Assembly: GCA_029261795.1 (NCBI GenBank)
Contig: JAJDAP010000030.1
Coordinates: 1-35,739, forward strand
Direction: 5' to 3'
Length of the DNA stretch: 35,739 bases
Source of the DNA: Deltaproteobacteria bacterium
GTDB lineage: Bacteria > Myxococcota_A > UBA9160 > UBA6930
Of the stretch, positions 7,952 through 14,751 are shown piece after piece (the first letter of the stretch is position 1; each line of letters starts with the position of its first letter). The notes under the pieces were generated by a model. That model did no database searches. It saw nothing but the letters and a program-made list of their open reading frames with translations, and was not told the DNA's origin. A program made the translations under genes and the position numbers.

Positions 7952-9400
7952 GCGTTTCGCGGCGCCGAGGCGTGGCAGCAAGACGCCCTCGGCAAAGTCG
8001 ATGATCTCGTCGGCCAGGTTCATCCCGGTGAAGAGCGCTGGGTCCGGGCCGAACGCGGCTGTCTCTTCCCGATGCGAGATCATCTGCGGGTAGAATGCGC
8101 GGCGCGGGCCGTAGCTGACAGCGGCCGGCGCCGGATGCAGGGTCAGGCTGCCCTCGAACACCGAGTAGGCCAGCGCTCGGGCCATCGCATTGGATGCAGA
8201 GTCGAAGGCGGTTGCCAGCGCCTGGGCCGCGGCATCGATCCGTCGGCTTTCCTCATGGTGGCTCCCGATCCAGGGCTCGAGTTCCTCGCGCAGCACCGTA
8301 TCGGCCAGGTTCTGGCGAAGTACCTCGGCGATGCCACGCCGTTCGCCGAGCGCGGCGCGCAGGCTGGAAAGGGTCGCGGCCGGGTCGTTCCCTGCTGCGA
8401 TGGATCGTTCGACGGCGCGGAAGCAGGCTTCGAGCGCATCGTCCCGGGATGCCGGCGTGGCGGGCGAGAAGCGATGGGCCGCGGCAAAGGTTCGGAAGGC
8501 GGTTTCGGCACCTGCGCCGAGGGTGGCCGTGGCTTCCTGCCAGGCACGCTCAGGATCGTACCCTGAGGGATCTTCCAGGTAGGCGGCGGCGCAGGCCACC
8601 AGCACGAAAGAACTCCGAGGCTGCGCCATCGGGTTCAACAGGATTCCACTGGCGTGGCTCGGCAGTGCGCGGTCGCGGCCCGCATAACATCCGAGGTGGA
8701 GCAGGCGGCGCATGGGACCGTCCGCCACCGGTACGTTGTCCCATAGCAGGAGACGACGGCGCAGGGTCTTCGATCGCTCGGCCGCTTCGCTCGCCGGGAT
8801 CGAGGGTGCGATCGTGCTACGACCCGTCCACGCCACCTCGATCGCTGGGTCAAGCGCTTCTCCCAACTCTTCGAGATAGTCGGTAGCGGCGACGCCCGTG
8901 TAGTCGTTCGGAACCAACCAGAGCGTCGCATCGGGGAACGCGGCCGCGACCGCGTGGGCGAGGTGGATATGAGCCGCCGCGAGCGAGTGGAAGGCCTGTC
9001 GATCCTGTGAATGTTCGAGCCGACTCGGGACGTCGTCGAGGGCCAGGGTCAGGAACCGACTGCCGAGGGAGTGGAAGCCAGCGAGCTTCCGGATCAGGGC
9101 CGCGACGTCCGCGGGATCCGAGGCGCGGATCGAAAGGCCTGGAGAGGCGCCGAAACCGACGGATACGCCGCTCTGCAGACCGGCTTCGACGAGTTCGGAG
9201 AATTCGCCGAGCGCTTTCGCCGAATAGGGCTCGCGCCAATGGTCGCGATGGAGTGGGTCGCTCTTCGGCGCAACGACATAGCGATTCATGCCGAGACGGC
9301 CGAGCTTCTCGACCCACCAGAGCCGTGTGTCGGCCGAGTACGGTTCCCCGTAGAAGCCTTCGACGATCCCGCGATGTTCGAATCCGGGCGTTGTGGTCAC
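7910..9400 (-). CDS. GH84-type beta-N-acetylhexosaminidase (O-GlcNAcase/hyaluronidase-like)
   Basis: The 496-residue product opens with GIVEGFYGEPYS (11-22) and MNRYVVAPKSDPLHRDHWREPY, the first strand and substrate pocket of the GH84 TIM barrel. FLTLALDDV places the two catalytic aspartates at D122-D123, which polarise the N-acetyl group and act as acid/base. LLWDNVPVADG matches the family WDNYPVND motif. No signal peptide is visible, so a cytosolic enzyme is implied, removing terminal N-acetylglucosamine from a glycan or protein. The C-terminal half (about 300-496) is helical and less recognisable. It follows the DUF427 gene with a 4-bp overlap and converges on the NrsF-like gene (42-bp overlap). 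Confidence 0.87.
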   Translation of the reverse strand: MTTTPGFEHRGIVEGFYGEPYSADTRLWWVEKLGRLGMNRYVVAPKSDPLHRDHWREPYSAKALGEFSELVEAGLQSGVSVGFGASPGLSIRASDPADVAALIRKLAGFHSLGSRFLTLALDDVPSRLEHSQDRQAFHSLAAAHIHLAHAVAAAFPDATLWLVPNDYTGVAATDYLEELGEALDPAIEVAWTGRSTIAPSIPASEAAERSKTLRRRLLLWDNVPVADGPMRRLLHLGCYAGRDRALPSHASGILLNPMAQPRSSFVLVACAAAYLEDPSGYDPERAWQEATATLGAGAETAFRTFAAAHRFSPATPASRDDALEACFRAVERSIAAGNDPAATLSSLRAALGERRGIAEVLRQNLADTVLREELEPWIGSHHEESRRIDAAAQALATAFDSASNAMARALAYSVFEGSLTLHPAPAAVSYGPRRAFYPQMISHREETAAFGPDPALFTGMNLADEIIDFAEGVLLPRLGAAKRSGPVASAEHEEER

Positions 9401-9771
9401 GCCTCGGATTCGATCGTCACACGATCAGCGTAGAAGGCGATGTGGTCGCGGATCGCCTCGACCTGATCGAACGGATCTTGGTAGACCCACACCGCGTTCT
9501 CGTCGAGGTCGTCGCCTGACCGCAGCGAGTAGTAGCTGGCGTCTCCCTTGAAGGGACAATGCGTCGAGTGCGCCGTTCGCTGCAGGAGCGCCGGATTCGC
9601 GTCGCGGATCGGGAGGTAGAAGACGGGCGGGTAGGAACCTTCGAGCAGTTTCATGGCACGCTGGCTCTCGGCGACCGTGTGCCCATGCCAGACCACGCGA
9701 ACCGGGCGCTCGGCCGGCTCGATCTCGATGGTGTGGTTCGGATGCTGGTCGAATGCGGTAGAACGGGCCAT
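9397..9771 (-). CDS. DUF427 family protein
   Basis: The 124-residue product carries the DUF427 signature: VRVVWHGHTVAESQRA, PPVFYLPIRD, HSTHCPFKGDASYYSLR and ENAVWVYQDPFDQVEAIRDHIAFYADRV. The family is a small beta-barrel fold of unknown biochemical role. I chose ATG 9771 because GGAGG ends 5 nt upstream; a GTG at 9777 is in frame but is part of the ribosome site itself. The stop overlaps the GH84 start by 4 bp (ATGA), so the two are cotranscribed. No functional link between them is known to me. Confidence 0.86.
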   Translation of the reverse strand: MARSTAFDQHPNHTIEIEPAERPVRVVWHGHTVAESQRAMKLLEGSYPPVFYLPIRDANPALLQRTAHSTHCPFKGDASYYSLRSGDDLDENAVWVYQDPFDQVEAIRDHIAFYADRVTIESEA

Positions 9772-9851
9772 GGTCACCTCCGACGGCGCCCTTTCGCAGC
9801 AGGTGCCGGCGCGTCACCATGAGGATACCGGCCGGTTCAGCAGGAGGGGCG

Positions 9852-10322
9852 ATGAAATTTCTCAAGATCCTCGGTGGCGTGATCGCCGCGATCGTCGTCC
9901 TGGCTGCGATCGCCTATCCGTTCCGGCGCGATCCGATCCAGATGCTCGCCGGCAAGGAGCTGACCGGAGCTGAAGCCGCCTACCCGTCGGACTGGTCATT
10001 CAGCGATGAAACGCCGCTCTGCGCGGTCGAGGTGCGCCCGGAGGATCCGCACTCCGTCACCACCGTCTGTTTCGTCCATGATGGTGTGCTCCACGTGCCG
10101 GCCCAGGACGGCAGCAAGAAGGCCTGGACGGCCATGGTGCTGGATGACCCCCGCGTCCGAGTGAAGGTTGGCGATACCCTCTACCCGGCGCGCGCCGTTC
10201 GCGTGGTCGTGGACGACGTCACGCCGATTCTCGAGTCCGCTGCAGCCAAGTACAGCCAGATGGCAGACCGCGAACCGCCGCCCGATGTCTGGCTGTTCCG
10301 GATCGAGCCCCGGGAAGGTTAG
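9852..10322 (+). CDS. Membrane-anchored small beta-rich protein, possibly split-barrel flavin fold
   Basis: The ATG at 9852 follows AGGAGG and gives 156 residues. MKFLKILGGVIAAIVVLAA is a single N-terminal membrane anchor or signal; the remainder is beta-rich. SVTTVCFVHDGVLHVPAQ, KKAWTAMVLDDPRVRVKVGDTLYPARAV and VDDV look like the split-barrel of nitroreductase/PNPOx-type proteins, but no cofactor motif is clear, so this is a fold-level suggestion. A 39-codon membrane peptide gene begins 3 bp after the stop. Diverges from the DUF427 gene across an 80-bp gap. Confidence 0.65.
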   Translation: MKFLKILGGVIAAIVVLAAIAYPFRRDPIQMLAGKELTGAEAAYPSDWSFSDETPLCAVEVRPEDPHSVTTVCFVHDGVLHVPAQDGSKKAWTAMVLDDPRVRVKVGDTLYPARAVRVVVDDVTPILESAAAKYSQMADREPPPDVWLFRIEPREG

Positions 10323-10325
10323 GTC

Positions 10326-10445
10326 GTGCGCTGGGTCGGAGCCGTCATCGGTGCACTGCTGATCCTCTTCGTCGGCGGAGCCTGCGTCCGCTACGTGACC
10401 GGCATCTTCTTGGACCCGATGTGGGAGGCCCCGCTCGAGGAATAG
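10326..10445 (+). CDS. Small single-pass membrane protein (39 aa)
   Basis: A GTG at 10326 opens a 39-codon frame, preceded by GGAAGG about 7 nt upstream, 3 bp after the previous stop. The peptide is one hydrophobic helix (WVGAVIGALLILFVGG) followed by an acidic tail ending in WEAPLEE. The position, ribosome site and clean membrane helix argue for a real small gene in an operon with the preceding anchored protein. Function unknown. Confidence 0.55.
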   Translation: MRWVGAVIGALLILFVGGACVRYVTGIFLDPMWEAPLEE

Positions 10446-10457
10446 GGCCGTCTTCCG

Positions 10458-10477
10458 CGTGAGGCTACACGCTCACG
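10458..10477 (+). terminator. Weak hairpin after small membrane gene
   Basis: CGTGAG and CTCACG form a 6-bp stem around an 8-nt loop, 12 bp after the stop at 10445. There is no T-run, so intrinsic termination is uncertain. Confidence 0.25.
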
Positions 10478-10622
10478 TGCCGGCCTCCCGAGCACCCCGC
10501 AGTTCAGTCCTGGCGAGCCGCTGCCGCGCCCGAAGGTCTTGATGGATGGGGTGCTCTCGGCCCGGTGAGGAGGGCTCGCAGGTTGCCCTGTGGGCGGGCT
10601 TCTTGGGTCGAGCACGTGCGGA

Positions 10623-10636
10623 CTAGCTATAGCTAG
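10623..10636. repeat. Perfect 14-bp palindrome
   Basis: CTAGCTATAGCTAG is a perfect palindrome lying 45 bp beyond the 3' end of the transposase remnant, in an otherwise GC-rich stretch (10446-10680) with no gene. It could be a REP-like or cut-site palindrome of the mobile element, or chance. Confidence 0.4.
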
Positions 10637-10680
10637 CGGTGCCTGCGCGCGGGAATGCCGGTCGGGGCAGTGGGGACGGT

Positions 10681-11183
10681 TCAGCCCGGAGCGGCAGCGG
10701 GGTCCAGGAGAGGGCCGGCTCTCTTCCAGCCCTCGTTGAGGAGCCAGGTGTGCGTGAACGCGACCGCCCGGGTTCCGGTCGTTCCTCTTGCCGCGGCCAC
10801 GAGGTCGCGCGCTGAACGCTTCCACCCCCCGAACCAGCGACCTGACGAGGCTGGATCGATTCGCACGACGCTGGACGGGCGCTTCATGTGCCGTCTGGCG
10901 TTCATCAGGACGTAGCGCAGTGCATTGCGCACCGGAAGTCCCCGCGATCACAGGCCTTTGCCCAGGATCGCTCGAGTTCTCGTACGAGCTTCACGGTTCG
11001 AAGGGAGGGAACGCCATCGCGCACCTTCAGGGTGACGTGGCAGGGAAACCGGGAAGCCAGTCCCGTTCGGCGGAGATGCGGAATGCCGGAACCCGCCTGC
11101 GGCTTTCGCCCAGCACCGGGCCGTTTCCCGCCCCACCCGGAGTGTCGCAGTTCGAGCTGGATTCCAGATGCCTTACGCCGCAT
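10681..11183 (-). pseudogene. RAYT/Y1-type transposase with internal deletion
   Basis: The N-terminal part (11183 down to about 10933) gives the same GWGGKRPGAGRK ... HLRRTGLASRFPCHVTLKV sequence as the copy at 1-237 and runs to ERSWAKACDRGDFR. The C-terminal part, in another frame from 10932 to 10681, begins VRNALRYVLMNARRH and ends with HTWLLNEGWKRAGPLL, the known tail of these proteins. The intervening segment, which in family members carries the HxH metal site and catalytic Tyr (about 60-70 residues), is absent, and the junction near 10932 shifts the frame. The protein cannot be an active transposase. Promoter-like TTGCTT-N16-TGTATT ends 6 nt before the ATG. Confidence 0.75.
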
Positions 11184-11410
11184 GCATTGAATACAGCGAT
11201 CTTAGATAAACAAGCAAGAGAAATCGTCATCACGCCTCCGAGACACCGTTCGATCCGCCCCACGCCCGCTCGCGCCCTCGACCCTGACCCGAACACCTAA
11301 CATCCGCGCGCGCCACCCCCCTCAAGAGCCCTCCGGGACCCAAGCCCGCTCGAGAGGGACCGGGATCCCGACTCGAAACGTCGTTGGATCCACCCTACGC
11401 CCGCTGGCGG
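10948..11410 (-). repeat. Dispersed repeat, copy 2 (RAYT N-terminus plus 5' flank)
   Basis: Same-orientation counterpart of 1-460. The coding part is nearly identical; the flank shares CTCGACCCTGACCCGAACAC and nearby blocks. The doubled short motif appears again, at 11239 (CGAGACACCGTTCGATCC) and 11374 (CGAAACGTCGTTGGATCC), 135 bp apart. The gene-free stretch 11184-11505 consists of this flank to about 11410; the last ~95 bp show nothing recognisable. Confidence 0.75.
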
Positions 11411-11505
11411 GACGACGCGCAGCAGCCTTCCGGTCCTCGGCTGTACTCGTGCGGGTTTCGTCGTCGCACCGCCCTCCTGATGTGGAGGTCGCGGATGGTG
11501 CGGGG

Positions 11506-11766
11506 CTACTGCTTGCGTGCGTTCTCGAGGTAGGCGAACCCTGCCCGGGCGGTTTCGAGCGGCTGGGACGTGGTGTCGATCTCGGCGACAGCAGCGAGCG
11601 TTCCAGGGAAGTCGGAGGCCAGCAGGTCGCGAACCGTGTAGAGCTGCAAGCCCGGTTCGATCGGCTTTCCCTCGGTCGTGGGTTCTGCGTCCGCAACCAA
11701 GCCGACACTCAACGTCGCAGCAGCGGCTGCCGCATCGCGCATGAATTCCCTTCGGGTTCGCGGCAT
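11506..11766 (-). pseudogene. Tat-exported sugar-phosphate isomerase/epimerase (TIM barrel), centre deleted
   Basis: The frame from ATG 11766 encodes 86 residues. It starts with a twin-arginine type signal (TRREFMRDAAAAAATLSVG) and then PGLQLYTVRDLLASDFPGTLAAVAEI, the first strand and helix of AP-endonuclease-2-like sugar isomerases. It then jumps to PLETARAGFAYLENARKQ, which resembles the family's C-terminal helix. Family members are about 280-320 residues, so some 200 residues are missing, in frame. It lies 7 bp after the SnoaL-like gene, as last gene of the operon. Alternative: a genuinely short exported peptide, less likely given the two recognisable ends. Confidence 0.62.
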
Positions 11767-11773
11767 CGCGAAC

Positions 11774-12250
11774 TCAGTAGGCCTTCGGCTCGGGATAGAG
11801 GTGGACCTTGTCCGGGCCGAAGACCGGTCCCTCCATGTAGAGATTCGAGAGCGTGCGGGCCGCGATCTGCCAACCCGCGTCGCCACGCGTCCAATCGTCG
11901 CTGTAGATCGTGTGGTGCCGCATCACCGTGGAGCTGTCGTCCTTGTGGTGTTGCACGTGGATCAGATGCCCGTAGGTGGTCGAATGGGCCGTGTCGCCAG
12001 CGAACGTCACGAGTGGATTCGACATGTTGTGCTGGGTGACGCGGAACAACTGCAAGCCGTTCGGGAGCCAGTCCTTCATCTCGTTCCAGGGCTTCTTGGC
12101 ACCCCCGGGCAGGTCGTAGTGGATGATGGCGCCCTCGACGAAGAGGTCGTCGAGCTCGTCGAAGGTCCGGTGGTCGATGCACCAACCGTAGCGGTAGATC
12201 TTCTGTTGGATCTCGGCGAGGTCCGCGCTGCGTTCGGCGCCGAAACTCAC
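11774..12250 (-). CDS. SnoaL-like/NTF2-fold protein (SnoaL_4 type)
   Basis: The 158-residue product starts at GTG 12250, overlapping the SDR stop by 4 bp (GTGA). It has the NTF2-like cone fold: EIQQKIYRYGWCIDHRTFDELDDLFVEGAIIHYDLPGG, then LQLFRVTQHNMSNPLVTFAGDTAHSTTYGHLIHVQH and GWQIAARTLSNLYMEGP. The Tyr/Asp/His residues lining the pocket (Y-x-x-x-x-D-x-R, H-N) are typical of the subgroup found with steroid and aromatic catabolism genes, acting as isomerases, dehydratases or binding proteins. The substrate is unknown. It is cotranscribed with the SDR. Confidence 0.85.
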   Translation of the reverse strand: MSFGAERSADLAEIQQKIYRYGWCIDHRTFDELDDLFVEGAIIHYDLPGGAKKPWNEMKDWLPNGLQLFRVTQHNMSNPLVTFAGDTAHSTTYGHLIHVQHHKDDSSTVMRHHTIYSDDWTRGDAGWQIAARTLSNLYMEGPVFGPDKVHLYPEPKAY

Positions 12251-12996
12251 GAGAGGGTCCCGCCATCGACGCGGATCTCTTCGCCGTTGATATGCGCGCC
12301 ATCGGCGCTGGCCAGCATGGCGATGACACTTGCGATCACCTCCGGTCCCCGCGCCTTGTCGATCGGCATGGCTCGCATGACCAGTTGCATGTCGGGATCC
12401 TCCGGCAGATTCCCGCCGCTGCCCATCGCGGTCTTGATCGAGCCGGGGTTGATGGCGTTGCAACGGACGCCCTGCTTGCCGAACTCGACGGCGAGGGTGC
12501 GGGTCAGCGCCGAGACGCCGCCCTTGCTCGTGCCGTAGGCTGCACCGTAGGGCATGCCGGAGAGCGCCGATGTCGACGAAGTGTTCACGATGTTGCCACC
12601 GCTCTCGATCAGATGAGGGAGCGCCGCCTGGCATAGCATGAAGGTTCCGACGAGGTTGACTTCGAGCACCCGGCGGAACTTCTCGACCGGGATCTTCTCG
12701 AAGCGTTCGAGCAACAGGATCCCGGCGATGTTGCAGAGCACGTCGAGCTGACCGAAGCGATCGACGCAAGCTTTGACGGTGGCCTTCACTTCGCCTTCGT
12801 CGGAGACGTCACACGTTGCGAACTCGACGCTGCCGCCCGCCTCGGAGATCAGCTTGACGGTCTCCTCGAGCCCGTCCCGGGCGACATCCACGATGTAGAC
12901 GCTGCACCCTTCGTTTGCGAGGCGCTCTGCCGTTGCTCGCCCGATCCCGGCCGCCGCCCCGGTGACCAACGCCACCTTGCCATCAAACCGATTCAT
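12247..12996 (-). CDS. Short-chain dehydrogenase/reductase
   Basis: The 249-residue product is a classical SDR: TGAAAGIG cofactor loop near the N-terminus, NIAG after strand 4, Ser in NTSSTSALSG, catalytic Tyr/Lys in YGTSKGG, and NPGSIKTAMG. The C-terminal GEEIRVDGGTLS is the usual FabG-like end. Acidic D at the end of strand 2 (IVDVARDG) favours NAD(H). I chose ATG 12996 because GGGAGA lies about 6 nt upstream; an ATG four codons earlier (13008) lacks such a site. The stop overlaps the next gene's GTG. Expected to oxidise a secondary alcohol in the pathway served by this operon. Confidence 0.93.
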   Translation of the reverse strand: MNRFDGKVALVTGAAAGIGRATAERLANEGCSVYIVDVARDGLEETVKLISEAGGSVEFATCDVSDEGEVKATVKACVDRFGQLDVLCNIAGILLLERFEKIPVEKFRRVLEVNLVGTFMLCQAALPHLIESGGNIVNTSSTSALSGMPYGAAYGTSKGGVSALTRTLAVEFGKQGVRCNAINPGSIKTAMGSGGNLPEDPDMQLVMRAMPIDKARGPEVIASVIAMLASADGAHINGEEIRVDGGTLS

Positions 12997-13031
12997 CGCT
13001 TCTCCCATTCAACGCAGCCTCGACCTCGCCA

Positions 13032-14150
13032 TCAAGCGGGATCGAGGAATTCCTTGAAGCCGTAGGGCGCGTGGGGCCCGATATGGATCTGCTCGAGCAC
13101 ACCCACACCCCGCTTGTTGCCGCTGCGGGCCATCACCACCTGTTGGATGTGCAGGTTCTCGATCGCCATCTCGTCGAGGTCGGCGGTCTTCCACTTCTCT
13201 CCGCCGATCGCGAGTTCTCCCTTCCAGCGGCCGTGGCCCCATTCCGGGTGCGAATAACCGATCCCCTTCATGCGGAAGCAGAGCACCGGGTCGAGCTGGA
13301 TCTCCTCGCGCTCGCCGCTGTTGCGGACGAGCGTGATCTCGGCGCTCTCGGCACGTCGCGTACCGGGAATCATCTTGACCCGATTCTCACCGCTCGCGAG
13401 GAACTCGACGTCGGGATCTTCGGTTCCCGGAATCTCGTCTGGGCTGCCGTAGACCGGACAGATCATGCCGTCGAAGTGCCAGGGTGTGCCGAACGGATCT
13501 TCGAAGACGCCCATGTGAGTGCAGCGGTCCTCCCAATGGAGTGGCGCCCACAGGAACGAGATGCCACCGGGCTTCGTCGCCGGTGCGCCGGGCGGCGCGG
13601 GGTCGCCGACCGGGCGGATGCCCCAGCTTCGATCCTTGGTTCCGTAGACACGCGCGGGATCGATCGTGAGCGACTTGCCGTCGTAGCGGATCTCGCCTTC
13701 CCAGTGCCCGAACTGGTTGAAGCGCGTCGCCTCCATGCGGCCGACCCGCCGCCGGGAAAGCTGGTGGCCTTCTTCGATGTTGGCCGTGCGCGGGATCCAC
13801 TGGAGCTCGCCTGCGATGCCGGTCTCGTTGTCGTCGAGCGTCACTTTCAAACGCTTCATCGGTTCCTGGATCTCGAGGTTCCAGGGTCCGACGGAGAGAT
13901 CCGTCGGTTCCGAGGGTGCCCGCCGCGAGCCGTGGAACGCGTGCTGCTCGCCATCGATCACGAGCGACAAACCGCAGTCCATGATCTCCAGGTTCGGGTA
14001 GAGGGCCGCGCCAATCCCGAAGTAGAAGGCGCCGTCGTCCTGGTAGCCGTTGAACCAGTAGCGGTCGTAGACGTGGCGGTCGCTCGAGGCCGGGTGCGCT
14101 AGCGGCTCCGAGGTCTGGTGAATCGGGTAGTCGTCCATCGTGGAGAGCAT
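13032..14150 (-). CDS. Conserved hypothetical beta-rich protein (AttH/DUF7064-7065-like)
   Basis: ATG 14150 follows GGAGG by 5 nt and yields 372 residues. The sequence is Trp- and Gly-rich and beta-dominated: [58 protein letters not shown] and [16 protein letters not shown]. This pattern resembles the lipocalin-like AttH/DUF7064-7065 proteins that accompany actinobacterial and proteobacterial lipid or steroid catabolism genes; the assignment is from memory of the pattern and is tentative. No signal peptide. It heads the leftward operon, 35 bp before the SDR, and diverges from the IorA gene. Confidence 0.7.
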   Translation of the reverse strand: MLSTMDDYPIHQTSEPLAHPASSDRHVYDRYWFNGYQDDGAFYFGIGAALYPNLEIMDCGLSLVIDGEQHAFHGSRRAPSEPTDLSVGPWNLEIQEPMKRLKVTLDDNETGIAGELQWIPRTANIEEGHQLSRRRVGRMEATRFNQFGHWEGEIRYDGKSLTIDPARVYGTKDRSWGIRPVGDPAPPGAPATKPGGISFLWAPLHWEDRCTHMGVFEDPFGTPWHFDGMICPVYGSPDEIPGTEDPDVEFLASGENRVKMIPGTRRAESAEITLVRNSGEREEIQLDPVLCFRMKGIGYSHPEWGHGRWKGELAIGGEKWKTADLDEMAIENLHIQQVVMARSGNKRGVGVLEQIHIGPHAPYGFKEFLDPA

Positions 14151-14274
14151 CGGAACCTCCTTGGGTCGGGGACGGACGAGGATACCGGGTGCCTCCCGCT
14201 GTCGCCGGGCCGCGCTCGCCTGGGCTGTCGGCAGGGTGCTCGTTACCCTCGGAGGCGCGCCACGAGGACGATTC

Positions 14275-14751
14275 ATGACGATCGCATTCAAGCTGAACGG
14301 AGAGGCCGTCAGCCTCGACGTCGAGCCCGAGCTGCCACTGCTTTGGGCGATTCGGGACGAGCTGGGCCTCACCGGCACCAAATTCGGCTGTGGCATCGGC
14401 CAATGTGGTGCCTGCACCGTTCAACTCGACGGACGCCCCGTCCGCGGTTGCCTCACGCCGATCTCGTCCGCGGAAGGCCGCGCCGTCCGCACGATCGAAG
14501 GCCTCGACCCGAACGGCCGCCACGCCCTGCAGCGCGCCTGGGTCGAACTGAGCGTTCCCCAATGCGGTTACTGCCAATCGGGCCAGTTGATGTCGGCGGC
14601 GTCGCTGCTCGGTGCGAACCCCGAACCGAGCGATCTGGACATCGATGCCGCGATGTCCGGAAACATCTGCCGCTGCGGAACCTACGGGCGGATTCGCGCC
14701 GCGATCCATCGCGCCGCAGAGATCGTGCGTGAAGAGGAGGGCGTGTCATGA
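14275..14751 (+). CDS. iorA: (2Fe-2S) small subunit of a molybdenum hydroxylase (IorA type)
   Basis: The 158-residue product has both [2Fe-2S] clusters of xanthine-oxidase-family small subunits: plant-ferredoxin type C39-x4-C44-x2-C47 with C59, and the four-helix cluster C97-x2-C100 with C132-x-C134 ([10 protein letters not shown]). Length and the lack of a FAD subunit gene nearby match isoquinoline 1-oxidoreductase-type two-subunit enzymes. It passes electrons from the molybdenum centre to an external acceptor. GAGG lies upstream of ATG 14275. The stop overlaps the large-subunit start by 4 bp. The name reflects type only; the real substrate is unknown. Confidence 0.88.
   Translation: MTIAFKLNGEAVSLDVEPELPLLWAIRDELGLTGTKFGCGIGQCGACTVQLDGRPVRGCLTPISSAEGRAVRTIEGLDPNGRHALQRAWVELSVPQCGYCQSGQLMSAASLLGANPEPSDLDIDAAMSGNICRCGTYGRIRAAIHRAAEIVREEEGVS

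Noticed and set aside
10391..10951. 186-codon minus-strand frame with Arg/Ser-rich product
   Set aside because: Spans the gene-free stretch and the transposase remnant in a different frame from the recognisable protein.
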